Below are positions 18,006 to 26,220 of a stretch of DNA of 64,000 bases, one piece after another. The notes beneath the pieces were generated by a model. The model made no database searches, was not told the origin of the DNA, and was given only the letters and a program-made list of their open reading frames with translations. The stretch covers positions 744,001 to 808,000 of the forward strand of contig NZ_CP030059.1 of assembly GCF_015291745.1 (NCBI RefSeq). The letters run 5' to 3'. The position numbers and the translations under genes are program-made. Position 1 is the stretch's first letter, and each line of letters begins with the position of its first letter. This stretch comes from Bradyrhizobium sp. CCBAU 53351. Lineage in GTDB: Bacteria; Pseudomonadota; Alphaproteobacteria; Rhizobiales; Xanthobacteraceae.

Positions 18006-19172
18006 TCAGTTCTTGGCGCCGGAGCCCTCCGCCAGGATCGCCTTGCCCACGTCTTCATAATGGCTGTCCCGCGCCTGGATCTGCTGCGCGATGGCGTGCA
18101 TGTCGCGAAACCGTCGCTCGAACGGATGCTTTCGGAACACCGCGGTCGCGCCCGCCATGTGATAGGCGGCGTCGACCACGCGTCCCGATTGATGGATGGT
18201 CCAGGTCGCCGCCAAGCGGACCGCGCTGCGATGGGCCGCGCTGAATTCGCCCGTGAGGCAGAGGTCGTGCCACATCGCATGCGCGGTGGCGTACAGATAG
18301 GCGCGGGCCGCGCGCAAATCGCCTTCGGTGCGGCCGATCAGCCCCTGGACGGCCTGATTGTCGCGCATGGCGCTGCCTGCCAATGAGGGGTGCTTTGCGC
18401 GCGCCAGCGCGATGGCGGCATTCAGCGTGGCGCGTGCGACGCCGAGCGAGACCGCGGCAAAGCCGAGGCTGAAGGCAGAGCCGGTGCCGATTTTGTAGAG
18501 CGGGCCCGTCTCGCGAAGCGCCGAGGCCACGTCGCGAAACGCCGTGAAGCGCTCGGGGATGAAGAGGTCGGCCACCTCGTAGGAATCCGTGCCGGTGCCG
18601 GCAAGGCCGATCGCCTGCCACACGTCGTGCAACACCGCGCTCGTGGCGGGGAACAGGATGGTGCGCACCTCCGCCGAGCCGTCGGCATTTTTCCGCGGGC
18701 TGCCGTCGGCCCCGACGATGCGCACATGGGCCCCGAGCCAGCTCGCCTGCCGCGAGCCCGAGGCGAAATCCCACCGCGCCGTGACGCGATAGCCGCCCCC
18801 GACGCTGCGCGCCTCATGCGCGATCGCGCCCCAGGCCAGGATGCCGGGCGGTGTATTGAAGATCTCCTGCGCGGTGTCGCGGTCGAGCCAGGCCGCGATC
18901 ATCGCGCAGACGCTGCACTGGCCGAGACACCAGGCGGTCGAGGCGTCAGCCTTCGCGATCTCCTCCAGCATCTGCATGAAGATCTCGATCGGGGCCTCGG
19001 TGCCGCCGAGACTTTGCGGGAGGAGGGCGCGATAGAGCCCGTTCTCGATCAGCGCGGCGACGACCGCCGGCGTCAGCCGCCGCGTCCGCTCGATCTCGTC
19101 CGCCTCGCGCGCGATCAGCGGCGCAATGGCGCGGGCCCGTTCGACGAGGTCGATGGTCGAGGCCTTTGTCAT
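18006..19172 (-). CDS. Acyl-CoA dehydrogenase family flavoprotein (HsaA/DszC-like monooxygenase group)
   Basis: A 388-residue protein with the acyl-CoA dehydrogenase fold: an N-terminal helical domain (1-110), a middle beta domain (about 115-215, with WGAIAHEARSVGGGYRVTARWDFASG) and a C-terminal helical bundle of the Acyl-CoA_dh_2 type. I do not see the catalytic Glu of true dehydrogenases. The sequence resembles the group of reduced-flavin-dependent monooxygenases (HsaA, DszC, p-hydroxyphenylacetate hydroxylase). The substrate is unknown and no flavin reductase gene is adjacent. The start ATG 19172 (MTKASTIDLV) was chosen because the upstream codons do not resemble the family. Confidence 0.82.
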   Translation of the reverse strand: MTKASTIDLVERARAIAPLIAREADEIERTRRLTPAVVAALIENGLYRALLPQSLGGTEAPIEIFMQMLEEIAKADASTAWCLGQCSVCAMIAAWLDRDTAQEIFNTPPGILAWGAIAHEARSVGGGYRVTARWDFASGSRQASWLGAHVRIVGADGSPRKNADGSAEVRTILFPATSAVLHDVWQAIGLAGTGTDSYEVADLFIPERFTAFRDVASALRETGPLYKIGTGSAFSLGFAAVSLGVARATLNAAIALARAKHPSLAGSAMRDNQAVQGLIGRTEGDLRAARAYLYATAHAMWHDLCLTGEFSAAHRSAVRLAATWTIHQSGRVVDAAYHMAGATAVFRKHPFERRFRDMHAIAQQIQARDSHYEDVGKAILAEGSGAKN

Positions 19173-19390
19173 GTCTCTTCCCGTGCCCCTCTTGATTGCT
19201 GTTCGGTGGGCGGGCGGATGGTGACCCATTCGTCGGGTCCGATCAAGAATTCCGCGCCCGCGGCGAAAATCAGCCGCGTGCAGGATGCGAGCGCCATCGC
19301 GGCATCCGGCCTCACCGTCGCAAACACCTTCCGGTTGCATTATCATCCGTTCTGAACTTTACTGACCGTTTTCAACACGGGGAGATTTTC

Positions 19391-21172
19391 ATGGTCAGTT
19401 TGCGCGAGCCGGGACTTGGACCGATTGTCGGTCACACCACTGATACGACAGCCAGGATTTGGGTCCGCGCTGCGGACCCCGCGGATGACAGGGCGCAGCT
19501 CGACGAAAATCGCCGCACCATTGGCGTGATCGGGATCGTGGAAGACGGCAAGATCAATTTCGCTTGGTACTTCCGGCTCAACCGCGAATTTGACCGCACG
19601 GGGACCTTCGTCCTCGGCTCTGACGTCCAGCTCGGCTACTATGACTCGATCGACCTCGACAGCGTGGAAGAAGTCGCAGTCGCGGTAAACCTGAACAAGA
19701 ACGTGCCGGCAAAGCCGCTCATGCCGAATACGGCATACACCGTTCGGGTCGGCGTCCTCACGGTCGACGATCCCACGCCGAACACGTCCCGGACGTCGGA
19801 TCTGCAACTCATCGCGATCTTGCCTGACATCAACATCATCAAGAACGATCTGTTGGGGCTCGATCCATCGAAATGCGAAGCGACGTTCCGCACCTTCCCG
19901 CCTGCGGGGCAGATCGCCGACACTCTCGCATTCCTGCTCGGATCGTGCCGCTATCCGGGGCTGCTTTGGAAGATCAAGGAGGCCGACCAGATCTTCGGGC
20001 CGATGTCCCAGCACTTCAAGGACAGCCCGATCGGCCCGGCGGCTTCCTTCACCATGATGTGCGGCGATCAGATCTATGCCGACATGCTCAATCGCTTCGT
20101 TCCGATCCTGCGGGCCGAGCGGTACGACGAATTTCAGGAGCGCTATACGACGGCCTATTCGGCGCAGAACCTGCGCAATCTGCTGCAGCGATCGAGCACC
20201 TACATGATCCTCGACGACCACGAGATCGAGGACAACTGGACCCAGGACCGGCTGAAAGGCGATCCCGGCAAGCACATGGTGTTCAACTACGCGGTCACCG
20301 CCTACATGAACTACCAATGGAGCCACAGTCCGCGCACCTGGGGGCGTCTGCTGTACTATACGTTCGATTGCGGCGGCTACCCGTTCTTCGTTCTCGACAC
20401 CCGCACGCAGCGTTACAAGAACAACAACGACCGCGCGTTGGATAACGGACTGCGCGACAATTACATGCTCGGCTATCCCACCATCGACGAGCATCATCCC
20501 GGACAAATGCGCAGGCTGAAAGACTGGCTTTCGCAGATGCAGAAGGATCGCAACAACGTCCCGAAGTTCATCGTCTCATCCAGCGTGTTCGTTCCGAATG
20601 CGATGGACGAACGGATCGACGACCGGACGAAGAAAGGTCTCGATACCCTGCTGTTCGACGTCAACGGAAACAATCGCGACGACAGTGATAGCTGGCCGGC
20701 ATTCCCGCAGACGCGTAAGGAACTGCTCGACCACATCGTCGACGAAGCCATCCAGAATGTCGTCTTCCTCTCCGGCGACATTCACTGCTCAAATGTCGCC
20801 GAAATCTCCTTCGAGCGGGATCAGGGTCAGAGGAAGAGAGCCCTGCCTCTCAGGGCATTCGCGGTCACGTCATCGGCGTTCTATTGGCCATTTCCGTTCG
20901 CCGATGGAGACCCGAATGGGTACGTGCACAATTCCCGATTGCCCGAGCAATGGGACGCGTTTCCGCTCAAGGACGGCAAGACGCGCATGCATTACAAGTC
21001 ATGGGGCTTTACCCAGGACGACAATTTCGCGCGCCTCGAGATCGACAGGACGAAATCGCAGCTCAAGGTTCGCGTGTTCGATCGCAACGGCAAACCGGTC
21101 GTGAACACCGAGGTCGCGTCGGGCAAGAACGTTCCGCTGGAGACCGACTTGCAACTGGAGCCCTGGACTTAG
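19391..21172 (+). CDS. PhoD-like alkaline phosphatase/phosphodiesterase without signal peptide
   Basis: A 593-residue metallophosphoesterase of the PhoD type. An N-terminal beta domain (GPIVGHTTDTTARIWVR, residues 10-150) precedes the catalytic domain with LLGSCRYPG, CGDQIYAD (around 225-232), LDDHEIEDNW (around 274) and LSGDIHCSN (around 460), the metal-binding stations of the family. A ribosome binding site GGGGAG precedes the ATG at 19391. Typical PhoD enzymes carry a Tat signal; none is seen here, even in the open frame upstream, so the protein may be cytosolic. Its codon use seems richer in AAC/AAG/GAT than neighbours (impression only). It stands alone, with no phosphate transport genes near. 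Confidence 0.87.
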   Translation: MVSLREPGLGPIVGHTTDTTARIWVRAADPADDRAQLDENRRTIGVIGIVEDGKINFAWYFRLNREFDRTGTFVLGSDVQLGYYDSIDLDSVEEVAVAVNLNKNVPAKPLMPNTAYTVRVGVLTVDDPTPNTSRTSDLQLIAILPDINIIKNDLLGLDPSKCEATFRTFPPAGQIADTLAFLLGSCRYPGLLWKIKEADQIFGPMSQHFKDSPIGPAASFTMMCGDQIYADMLNRFVPILRAERYDEFQERYTTAYSAQNLRNLLQRSSTYMILDDHEIEDNWTQDRLKGDPGKHMVFNYAVTAYMNYQWSHSPRTWGRLLYYTFDCGGYPFFVLDTRTQRYKNNNDRALDNGLRDNYMLGYPTIDEHHPGQMRRLKDWLSQMQKDRNNVPKFIVSSSVFVPNAMDERIDDRTKKGLDTLLFDVNGNNRDDSDSWPAFPQTRKELLDHIVDEAIQNVVFLSGDIHCSNVAEISFERDQGQRKRALPLRAFAVTSSAFYWPFPFADGDPNGYVHNSRLPEQWDAFPLKDGKTRMHYKSWGFTQDDNFARLEIDRTKSQLKVRVFDRNGKPVVNTEVASGKNVPLETDLQLEPWT

Positions 21173-21182
21173 CCGTGAGAAA

Positions 21183-21224
21183 GCCCCCTTGTGACCGCCG
21201 CGCTGCGGCCGAGATAGAGGGGGC
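21183..21224. terminator. Two-tier hairpin after the PhoD-like gene
   Basis: GCCCCCT (21183-21189) pairs with AGGGGGC (21218-21224); inside it GCCGC pairs with GCGGC around GCT. It lies 10 bases after the PhoD stop and just before the end of the amidase remnant on the other strand. No T-run follows, so it is only a possible terminator. Confidence 0.4.
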
Positions 21225-21242
21225 GTCGCTCGACCGGAAGAC

Positions 21243-21671
21243 TCAGCGCTCCGGCGGCGGCTTGCGCGCCCGCGTTGCCTGCTCGAAGGCGTGTGCCAGC
21301 CGCAGCAGCTTGTGCTCGCTCCAGGCGCGCGCCCCTTCCAGCGCCAGCGAGCCCGCCGTGGTCTGCGGCTTGTCGCCGGTGGCGATGTTGTCCTTGAGCA
21401 GAATCGGCACGCCGGCCAGCGGCCGCTCCACCGATGGCCTGATGCCGTCGCGCTCGCCCGCGATCGCGCGCGCATTGGGATTGAGCGCGCGAACCGAATT
21501 GAGCGCGGGCCCGTTGCGGTCATAGGCCTCGATACGCGCGAGATAGAGCTCGGTCAGCAGCGTGGCGGTGATCCGTCCGCCGGCCAGGGCGTCGATGATC
21601 TCGCTCATCGACGCTTGCTGCGGCGTCGGCATGGCCGGCGCCTTCGCATCGCCGCGGATCGGCTGGTCCAT
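21243..21671 (-). pseudogene. Amidase-signature gene with in-frame internal deletion
   Basis: The 142-residue product begins like an amidase-signature enzyme: the helical start MSEIIDALAGGRITATLLTE, then RPLAGVPILLKDNI, which carries the catalytic Lys, then TAGSLALEGARA. At that point, near 21330, it jumps directly to WSEHKLLRLAHAFEQATRAR, which matches the last helix of the family. The roughly 300 residues between, including the Gly/Ser-rich signature and the cis-Ser/Ser pair of the Ser-cisSer-Lys triad, are missing. The frame stays open across the junction, so a short product could still be made, but amide hydrolysis would be impossible. I call it a deletion pseudogene. Confidence 0.75.
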
Positions 21672-21806
21672 CGCGTCCTCTCGGTGGGCTTGCTACGAGT
21701 ATGCTACCAATGGTAGCATTGGGCTTGCTCGCGCGACAAGCCGATGACCGGTCGTGCAGTGCAGGGTAAGCTTCCAGTCCTTCCAGCGGTTTCAGACAAG
21801 CGATCC

Positions 21807-22268
21807 ATGGAGTGCACGATCCGGCCCGCGCGCGAAGACGACGCCGATGGCATCAGTGAGGTCATCGTGCGTGCGCTGCGCGAGACCAATGCCAAGGACT
21901 ACACGGACGCGATCATTGAAAGGATCGAGTGCAGTTTTGACCCGGACTCAGTCAGGCAGCTGATCGGGCAGCGCACGATCTTCGTTGCCGCCATCGGCAG
22001 CCGCGTCGTTGGAACGGCAGGCCTCGATGGCAGCGTCGTCCGTACCGTCTTCGTGGCACCCGATGCCCAGGCCCGCGGTATCGGCAAGCGGCTGATGGCG
22101 GAGGTCGAGCGTGTCGCACGCGAGCGAAACATTCCTGCCTTGACACTCTCGTCCTCGGTCACCGCGGAGATATTCTATGCCAGGCTCGGGTTCAGGGTGG
22201 TGCGCGACAGCTACCATGGTGATGAACGCACGATCGTCATGGAGCGCGAGCTCGATGACGCGCCATAG
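21807..22268 (+). CDS. GNAT family N-acetyltransferase
   Basis: A 153-residue acetyltransferase of the GNAT superfamily, which moves acetyl from acetyl-CoA to an amine. Seen: the beta-strand entry CTIRPAREDDADGI, the acetyl-CoA loop VFVAPDAQARGIGKRLM (motif A, Q/R-x-x-G-x-G/A) and the C-terminal FYARLGFRVVRD block. The start at 21807 gives the normal N-terminus; the frame continues upstream to 21744. The substrate is unknown. Neighbours give no clue: the amidase remnant is divergent and an AraC regulator follows 39 bases later. Confidence 0.85.
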   Translation: MECTIRPAREDDADGISEVIVRALRETNAKDYTDAIIERIECSFDPDSVRQLIGQRTIFVAAIGSRVVGTAGLDGSVVRTVFVAPDAQARGIGKRLMAEVERVARERNIPALTLSSSVTAEIFYARLGFRVVRDSYHGDERTIVMERELDDAP

Positions 22269-22307
22269 ATCCGGTTCGGATCGGCCGCCGTCTTCGAGGG
22301 GAAGTGC

Positions 22308-23465
22308 ATGGCACAAGGTGTGACCGCGATGGGGCTCACGGCTGTCGATCTCGGGCTGCGCGGCGCGGTGAGCGGGGTGTTCCTGCTGATCATTATCGTG
22401 GCGCTGCTGCGTCGAGCCACCGATCAGCACACGTTGTTGGGCATGGCCATGTCGGCCGGTGGCGTGTTCTACGCCATCACGACCGCGCCATACTTTCCCA
22501 AGGCGTTCTGGTGGTGGGTGTTGCCGATCCTGTCGGCGCAACCCGCCGTGTTCTGGCTGTGGGCGCGCGCGGCGTTCGACGACGATTTCGTGCTGAAGCG
22601 ATGGCACGGCGCGGTCTGGCTTGCCATGGTCGCCTTCGGATTCGCGCTCACACTGGGTTGGGCGAACTGGCCTGCCTTGGCCGGGGCCGGTGGTCGGGTT
22701 CTGTCATTGGTCACTCTGGGGCTGGCGGTCGCAGCCGCGGTCCAGACCGTCAAGACCTGGCGCGTCGACCTTGTAGCGCGGCGACGCCGGCTGCGGCTGG
22801 CGATGCTCGCGATCAATGTCGGGCTCATTGCGGTGGTGGCCGGTGCTGGCTTTGCGGCGATTCCCGTCGTCGTCCCCGGTGGCGCCGGGAGCTTTCCGAC
22901 CGCGCTGTGCCTGTTCGTGGTGGCTATGTTGGCCGGCGTGGGGACTTTTGGCATGCCGACGGCCGTCACGGCCAACGACGCCACGGCAGCGATTGCGCCT
23001 GGTGACATCAGCCCGCAGGCCCGAAGGGCCGATCGTGCCACGACCGGCGGAGTAGCGGTCGATCCCCTCCTGCTCCGGCGGCTCGATCATGTCATGACCG
23101 TCGAGCGGGTCTACCGGCAGGAAGGACTTGCAATCGGGGCGCTCGCCGCGCGGTTCGACGTTCCCGAGTATCGGCTCAGGCAGGCGATCAACGAAGGCCT
23201 CGGCTATCGCAACTTCAATGCCTTCCTCAATCGCTATCGCATCGAAGATGCCAAGACGGCGCTGTCCGATCCGGCCCAGCGCGAGGTGCCGGTGCTGACC
23301 ATTGCGATGGATGCCGGCTTTCAGTCGATCGGTCCGTTCAACCGCGCCTTCAAGGCCGAGACGGGCATGACCCCGAGCGAATTTCGGCGCGACGCCCTGG
23401 TCCAAACGGCGCCGGGCTCGGCGCGCGATCAGGAAATCGGCCAGTGGCGCCGCGACATCGGTTAG
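22308..23465 (+). CDS. Membrane-anchored AraC-family transcriptional regulator
   Basis: A 385-residue protein. Residues 10-230 contain about six or seven hydrophobic segments. The C-terminal 110 residues are an AraC-type double helix-turn-helix, with LAIGALAARFDVPEYRLRQAINEGLGYRNFNAFLNRYR and then VPVLTIAMDAGFQSIGPFNRAFKAETGMTPSEFRR (both stretches continuous in the protein). Such proteins sense a membrane or extracellular signal and bind DNA while membrane-bound. It lies 78 bases upstream of an acyltransferase on the same strand, so it may control that gene (inference). Confidence 0.85.
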   Translation: MAQGVTAMGLTAVDLGLRGAVSGVFLLIIIVALLRRATDQHTLLGMAMSAGGVFYAITTAPYFPKAFWWWVLPILSAQPAVFWLWARAAFDDDFVLKRWHGAVWLAMVAFGFALTLGWANWPALAGAGGRVLSLVTLGLAVAAAVQTVKTWRVDLVARRRRLRLAMLAINVGLIAVVAGAGFAAIPVVVPGGAGSFPTALCLFVVAMLAGVGTFGMPTAVTANDATAAIAPGDISPQARRADRATTGGVAVDPLLLRRLDHVMTVERVYRQEGLAIGALAARFDVPEYRLRQAINEGLGYRNFNAFLNRYRIEDAKTALSDPAQREVPVLTIAMDAGFQSIGPFNRAFKAETGMTPSEFRRDALVQTAPGSARDQEIGQWRRDIG

Positions 23466-23543
23466 CCGATTTCCGGATTCGGCGAGAAGGCGCGGGCGTG
23501 ATTGGGCAGGCTGGGAGCCTAGTCCTCATCAGCGAGCCTGACC

Positions 23544-24788
23544 ATGCCCCCTCCGATCGCCGCCAATTCTGCGTCCGAACGATTGCACGCCCTCGATGCA
23601 GTCAGGGCCTTTGCCCTGCTGCTTGGCATTGTCCTGCACGCGGCGTTATCGTTCGTGCCCGTCTCGCCCCGGTTCTGGTTCATCCAGGACACCCATCCAA
23701 GCCTTTCCGTGGGCTTCCTGTCTTTCTCTATCCACGTGTTCCGGATGACGACCTTCTTCCTGATGGCGGGCTTCTTTGCTCGGATGAGCTTTCATCGCCG
23801 GGGGATTGGGGGCTTCGTCAGGGACCGGTTGCAGCGCATCGGGCTGCCGCTGGTGATCTTCTGGCCCATGGTGTTTCCGGTCATGGCGTTGGCCGTGAAC
23901 TGGGCATCACAGTTTCCGAATGGCGGTCCGACGGCCGGTATGCGCAACTGGCCGGTGCTGCCGGATTTCCCGCTCGCCCATTTTTGGTTTCTCTACGTGC
24001 TGCTGGAGCTCTATGCCGCCGCCCTCCTGCTGCGCAGCCTCGTCGTTTGGCTCGATGCGTCAGGCGCTTTGCGAACGGCGCTGGACCGTCTCTTCGCGGG
24101 GATCATGCAAAACCCGCTGGCCTCGCTGGTTCTGGCGATCCCGATCGGCATCGCCTTCAGCCTCGACCCGAGATGGGCTGGCGCGGTCGGCGTGAGGACG
24201 CCGGATCAATCCTTCGTCACCAACGCGCAGGCCTGGATCGGCTTCGGCACCGCCTTCGGTGTCGGCTGGCTGCTGCACCGGCAGATCGAGCTGCTGCGGA
24301 CCCTGGAGCGGCGTTGGCTGTGGAATCTCGTGCTGGCGCTTGGCCTGATCCTGACCAGCTTCGTGCTGTCAGGCGTGATGAGTTCAGCGCCGGGTGCGCC
24401 GAAGCCGCCGGTCCGCGCCGAGACGCTCAGGCTCGTGGCCGCCATCCCGTATGCTCCGGCGATCTGGATTTCGACCTTCGCCTTCATCGGCCTCGCGCTC
24501 CGCTTCATGTCCGGCTTCAGCCCGATCAGGCGTTACCTCGCCGATGCCTCCTATTGGCTCTATCTGATCCACATGCCGATCGTGATGGCGCTGCAGGTCG
24601 CGGTGTCGCAGCGTGCCTGGCCCGGGCCGTTGAAGTTCACGATCATCCTCGTCGCGGCGCTCGTTCCGATGCTGGCGAGCTATCAACTCCGGGTGCGCTT
24701 CACCTTCATCGGCGTGTTGCTGAACGGGCGTCGCGCGCCGCGCGAGACGGCGCCCACCACCGCGGTCACCGGCGCGGCCGTGCCGTGA
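23544..24788 (+). CDS. Acyltransferase family 3 membrane protein (OpgC/MdoC-like)
   Basis: A 414-residue integral membrane protein with about ten hydrophobic segments. The start RLHALDAVRAFALLLGIVLHAALSF carries the R/D and late His typical of acyltransferase-3 proteins, and SYWLYLIHMPIV near the C-terminus is the second family block. These enzymes move acyl groups, such as acetyl or succinyl, onto surface glycans, including periplasmic glucans (OpgC). The target cannot be read here. It is probably co-regulated with the membrane AraC protein upstream. Confidence 0.85.
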   Translation: MPPPIAANSASERLHALDAVRAFALLLGIVLHAALSFVPVSPRFWFIQDTHPSLSVGFLSFSIHVFRMTTFFLMAGFFARMSFHRRGIGGFVRDRLQRIGLPLVIFWPMVFPVMALAVNWASQFPNGGPTAGMRNWPVLPDFPLAHFWFLYVLLELYAAALLLRSLVVWLDASGALRTALDRLFAGIMQNPLASLVLAIPIGIAFSLDPRWAGAVGVRTPDQSFVTNAQAWIGFGTAFGVGWLLHRQIELLRTLERRWLWNLVLALGLILTSFVLSGVMSSAPGAPKPPVRAETLRLVAAIPYAPAIWISTFAFIGLALRFMSGFSPIRRYLADASYWLYLIHMPIVMALQVAVSQRAWPGPLKFTIILVAALVPMLASYQLRVRFTFIGVLLNGRRAPRETAPTTAVTGAAVP

Positions 24789-24814
24789 TGCCCGGCTGCC
24801 GGCCCGCTCCCTCG

Positions 24815-26035
24815 TCACGCCGCAGCGCGGCCAAAGTCGAGCGAGGGCCTGCGCTTCGTCGGAAAGCTCAGTGCCACCGCGACGGCGGCGAGGCCGATGG
24901 CGAAGGAGCCGGCGTGCAGCCAGGTGTATTGCTGGAAATTGTCGAACACGAGCCCGCCGGCCCACGGCCCGAGTGCCATACCGAGGCTGGCAAAGGCCGA
25001 CACCGCGCCGAACACGGTGCCCATGATGCGCGCGCCGAAGAACTCGCGGACCAGCACCGCATAGAGCGGCATCACACCGCCATAGGCGAGGCCGAACACG
25101 ACCGAGAGCGCGTAGAATTCGCCGAGCTGGGCGACGGCAAGATAGGTCGCGATGCACATCGCCTGCACGAACAGGCCGCCGACCAGCACGGGTTTTGCAC
25201 CGATACGGTCGGCGAGCGCACCCAGCAGCAGGCGGCCGCCGAGGCCCGAAACGCCGGCGACGCTGTAGACCGTCACCGCCGTGAGCGGGGCGATGCCGCA
25301 CACCATGGCATAGGACACCATGTGGAAGATTGGGCCGGAATGCGCGGCGCAGCAGGCGAAATGCGCCGCCGCCAGCGCGACGAATTGCGGCGTGCGCAAC
25401 GCCTGCGCCGCGGTCAGCTCGGCTTCTGGTGCCGCGTTCGCGGTCGCGGCGCCTGCCGCTGCCGGCGCCGGCCGTACCAGGAAGCAGGCGGGAATCAGCA
25501 GCGCCCATGCAGCGATGCCGATCACGAGCATTGCGGTGCGCCAGTCATAGGCCGTGATCAGCCAGCTCGCGGTCGGCGCGATCGTCACCGGCGAGACGCC
25601 CATGCCGGCCGAGACCAGCGCCACCGCAAGGCTGCGGTTCTTTTCGATCCAGGCGCTCGCCAGCGCCATCATCGGTGCGTAGAAACTGCCGGCGGCAATG
25701 CCGATCAGCACGCCGAAGCAAAGCTGGAATTGCCACAGGCTCGTCGCCTGGCTCGCGGTGACCAGGCCGAGGCCCAGCAAGAGGCTTCCCGCGAGCACCA
25801 CGATGCGGGTGCCGAACCGGTCCGACAGCGCGCCCCAGAGGAACGCGGCAAATCCCATGCAGAGGAAATCCAGTGTCGCCGCCGCCGACACGCCGGCGCG
25901 CGACCAGCCCATCGCATCCGAGATCGGCTGCAGGAACACCGCCAGCGACAGCATCGTGCCGAACCCGACACAGGTCATCAGCGCTCCCGCTGCGACGACG
26001 ACCCAGCCATAGTCGAAGCGTGATGGCTTGCTCAT
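24815..26035 (-). CDS. MFS transporter (oxalate/formate or monocarboxylate-type)
   Basis: A 406-residue carrier with 12 predicted membrane helices in two halves joined by an Ala-rich loop near residue 195. The first half has the loop motif WGALSDRFGTRIVV and the second half LLGALADRIGAKPVL, both versions of the MFS G-x-x-x-D-R-x-G motif. The overall pattern resembles the monocarboxylate/oxalate-formate subgroup. The start was set at ATG 26035 because the 71 upstream codons are not membrane-protein-like. It faces the acyltransferase convergently, with 26 bases between the stops. Confidence 0.87.
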   Translation of the reverse strand: MSKPSRFDYGWVVVAAGALMTCVGFGTMLSLAVFLQPISDAMGWSRAGVSAAATLDFLCMGFAAFLWGALSDRFGTRIVVLAGSLLLGLGLVTASQATSLWQFQLCFGVLIGIAAGSFYAPMMALASAWIEKNRSLAVALVSAGMGVSPVTIAPTASWLITAYDWRTAMLVIGIAAWALLIPACFLVRPAPAAAGAATANAAPEAELTAAQALRTPQFVALAAAHFACCAAHSGPIFHMVSYAMVCGIAPLTAVTVYSVAGVSGLGGRLLLGALADRIGAKPVLVGGLFVQAMCIATYLAVAQLGEFYALSVVFGLAYGGVMPLYAVLVREFFGARIMGTVFGAVSAFASLGMALGPWAGGLVFDNFQQYTWLHAGSFAIGLAAVAVALSFPTKRRPSLDFGRAAA

Positions 26036-26206
26036 TGCGTTTCCTCGGCGCTCTTGGTTTTGTTGATGCTGCGCGCGGCGATGGTGGCCCATTGGGCGGT
26101 GAAGGGCAAGGCAGGCTGCGACCGCACGCTGACACCGTCTGCCCGTCATGATAGCATGACGCCCGTCACTGGCCCGCGTTCGCAAGCGCACACACAGGAA
26201 CGTGTG

Positions 26207-26212
26207 AGGAGG
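26207..26212 (+). promoter_or_regulatory. Strong ribosome binding site of the serine hydrolase gene
   Basis: AGGAGG stands 8 bases before the ATG at 26221 and fixes this start codon. Confidence 0.8.
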
Positions 26213-26220
26213 CAAGTTCA

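Noticed and set aside
23444..26023. 859-codon + strand frame spanning the acyltransferase and MFS genes
   Set aside because: It crosses two genes of opposite direction and contains no domain; the underlying genes have strong membrane-protein patterns.
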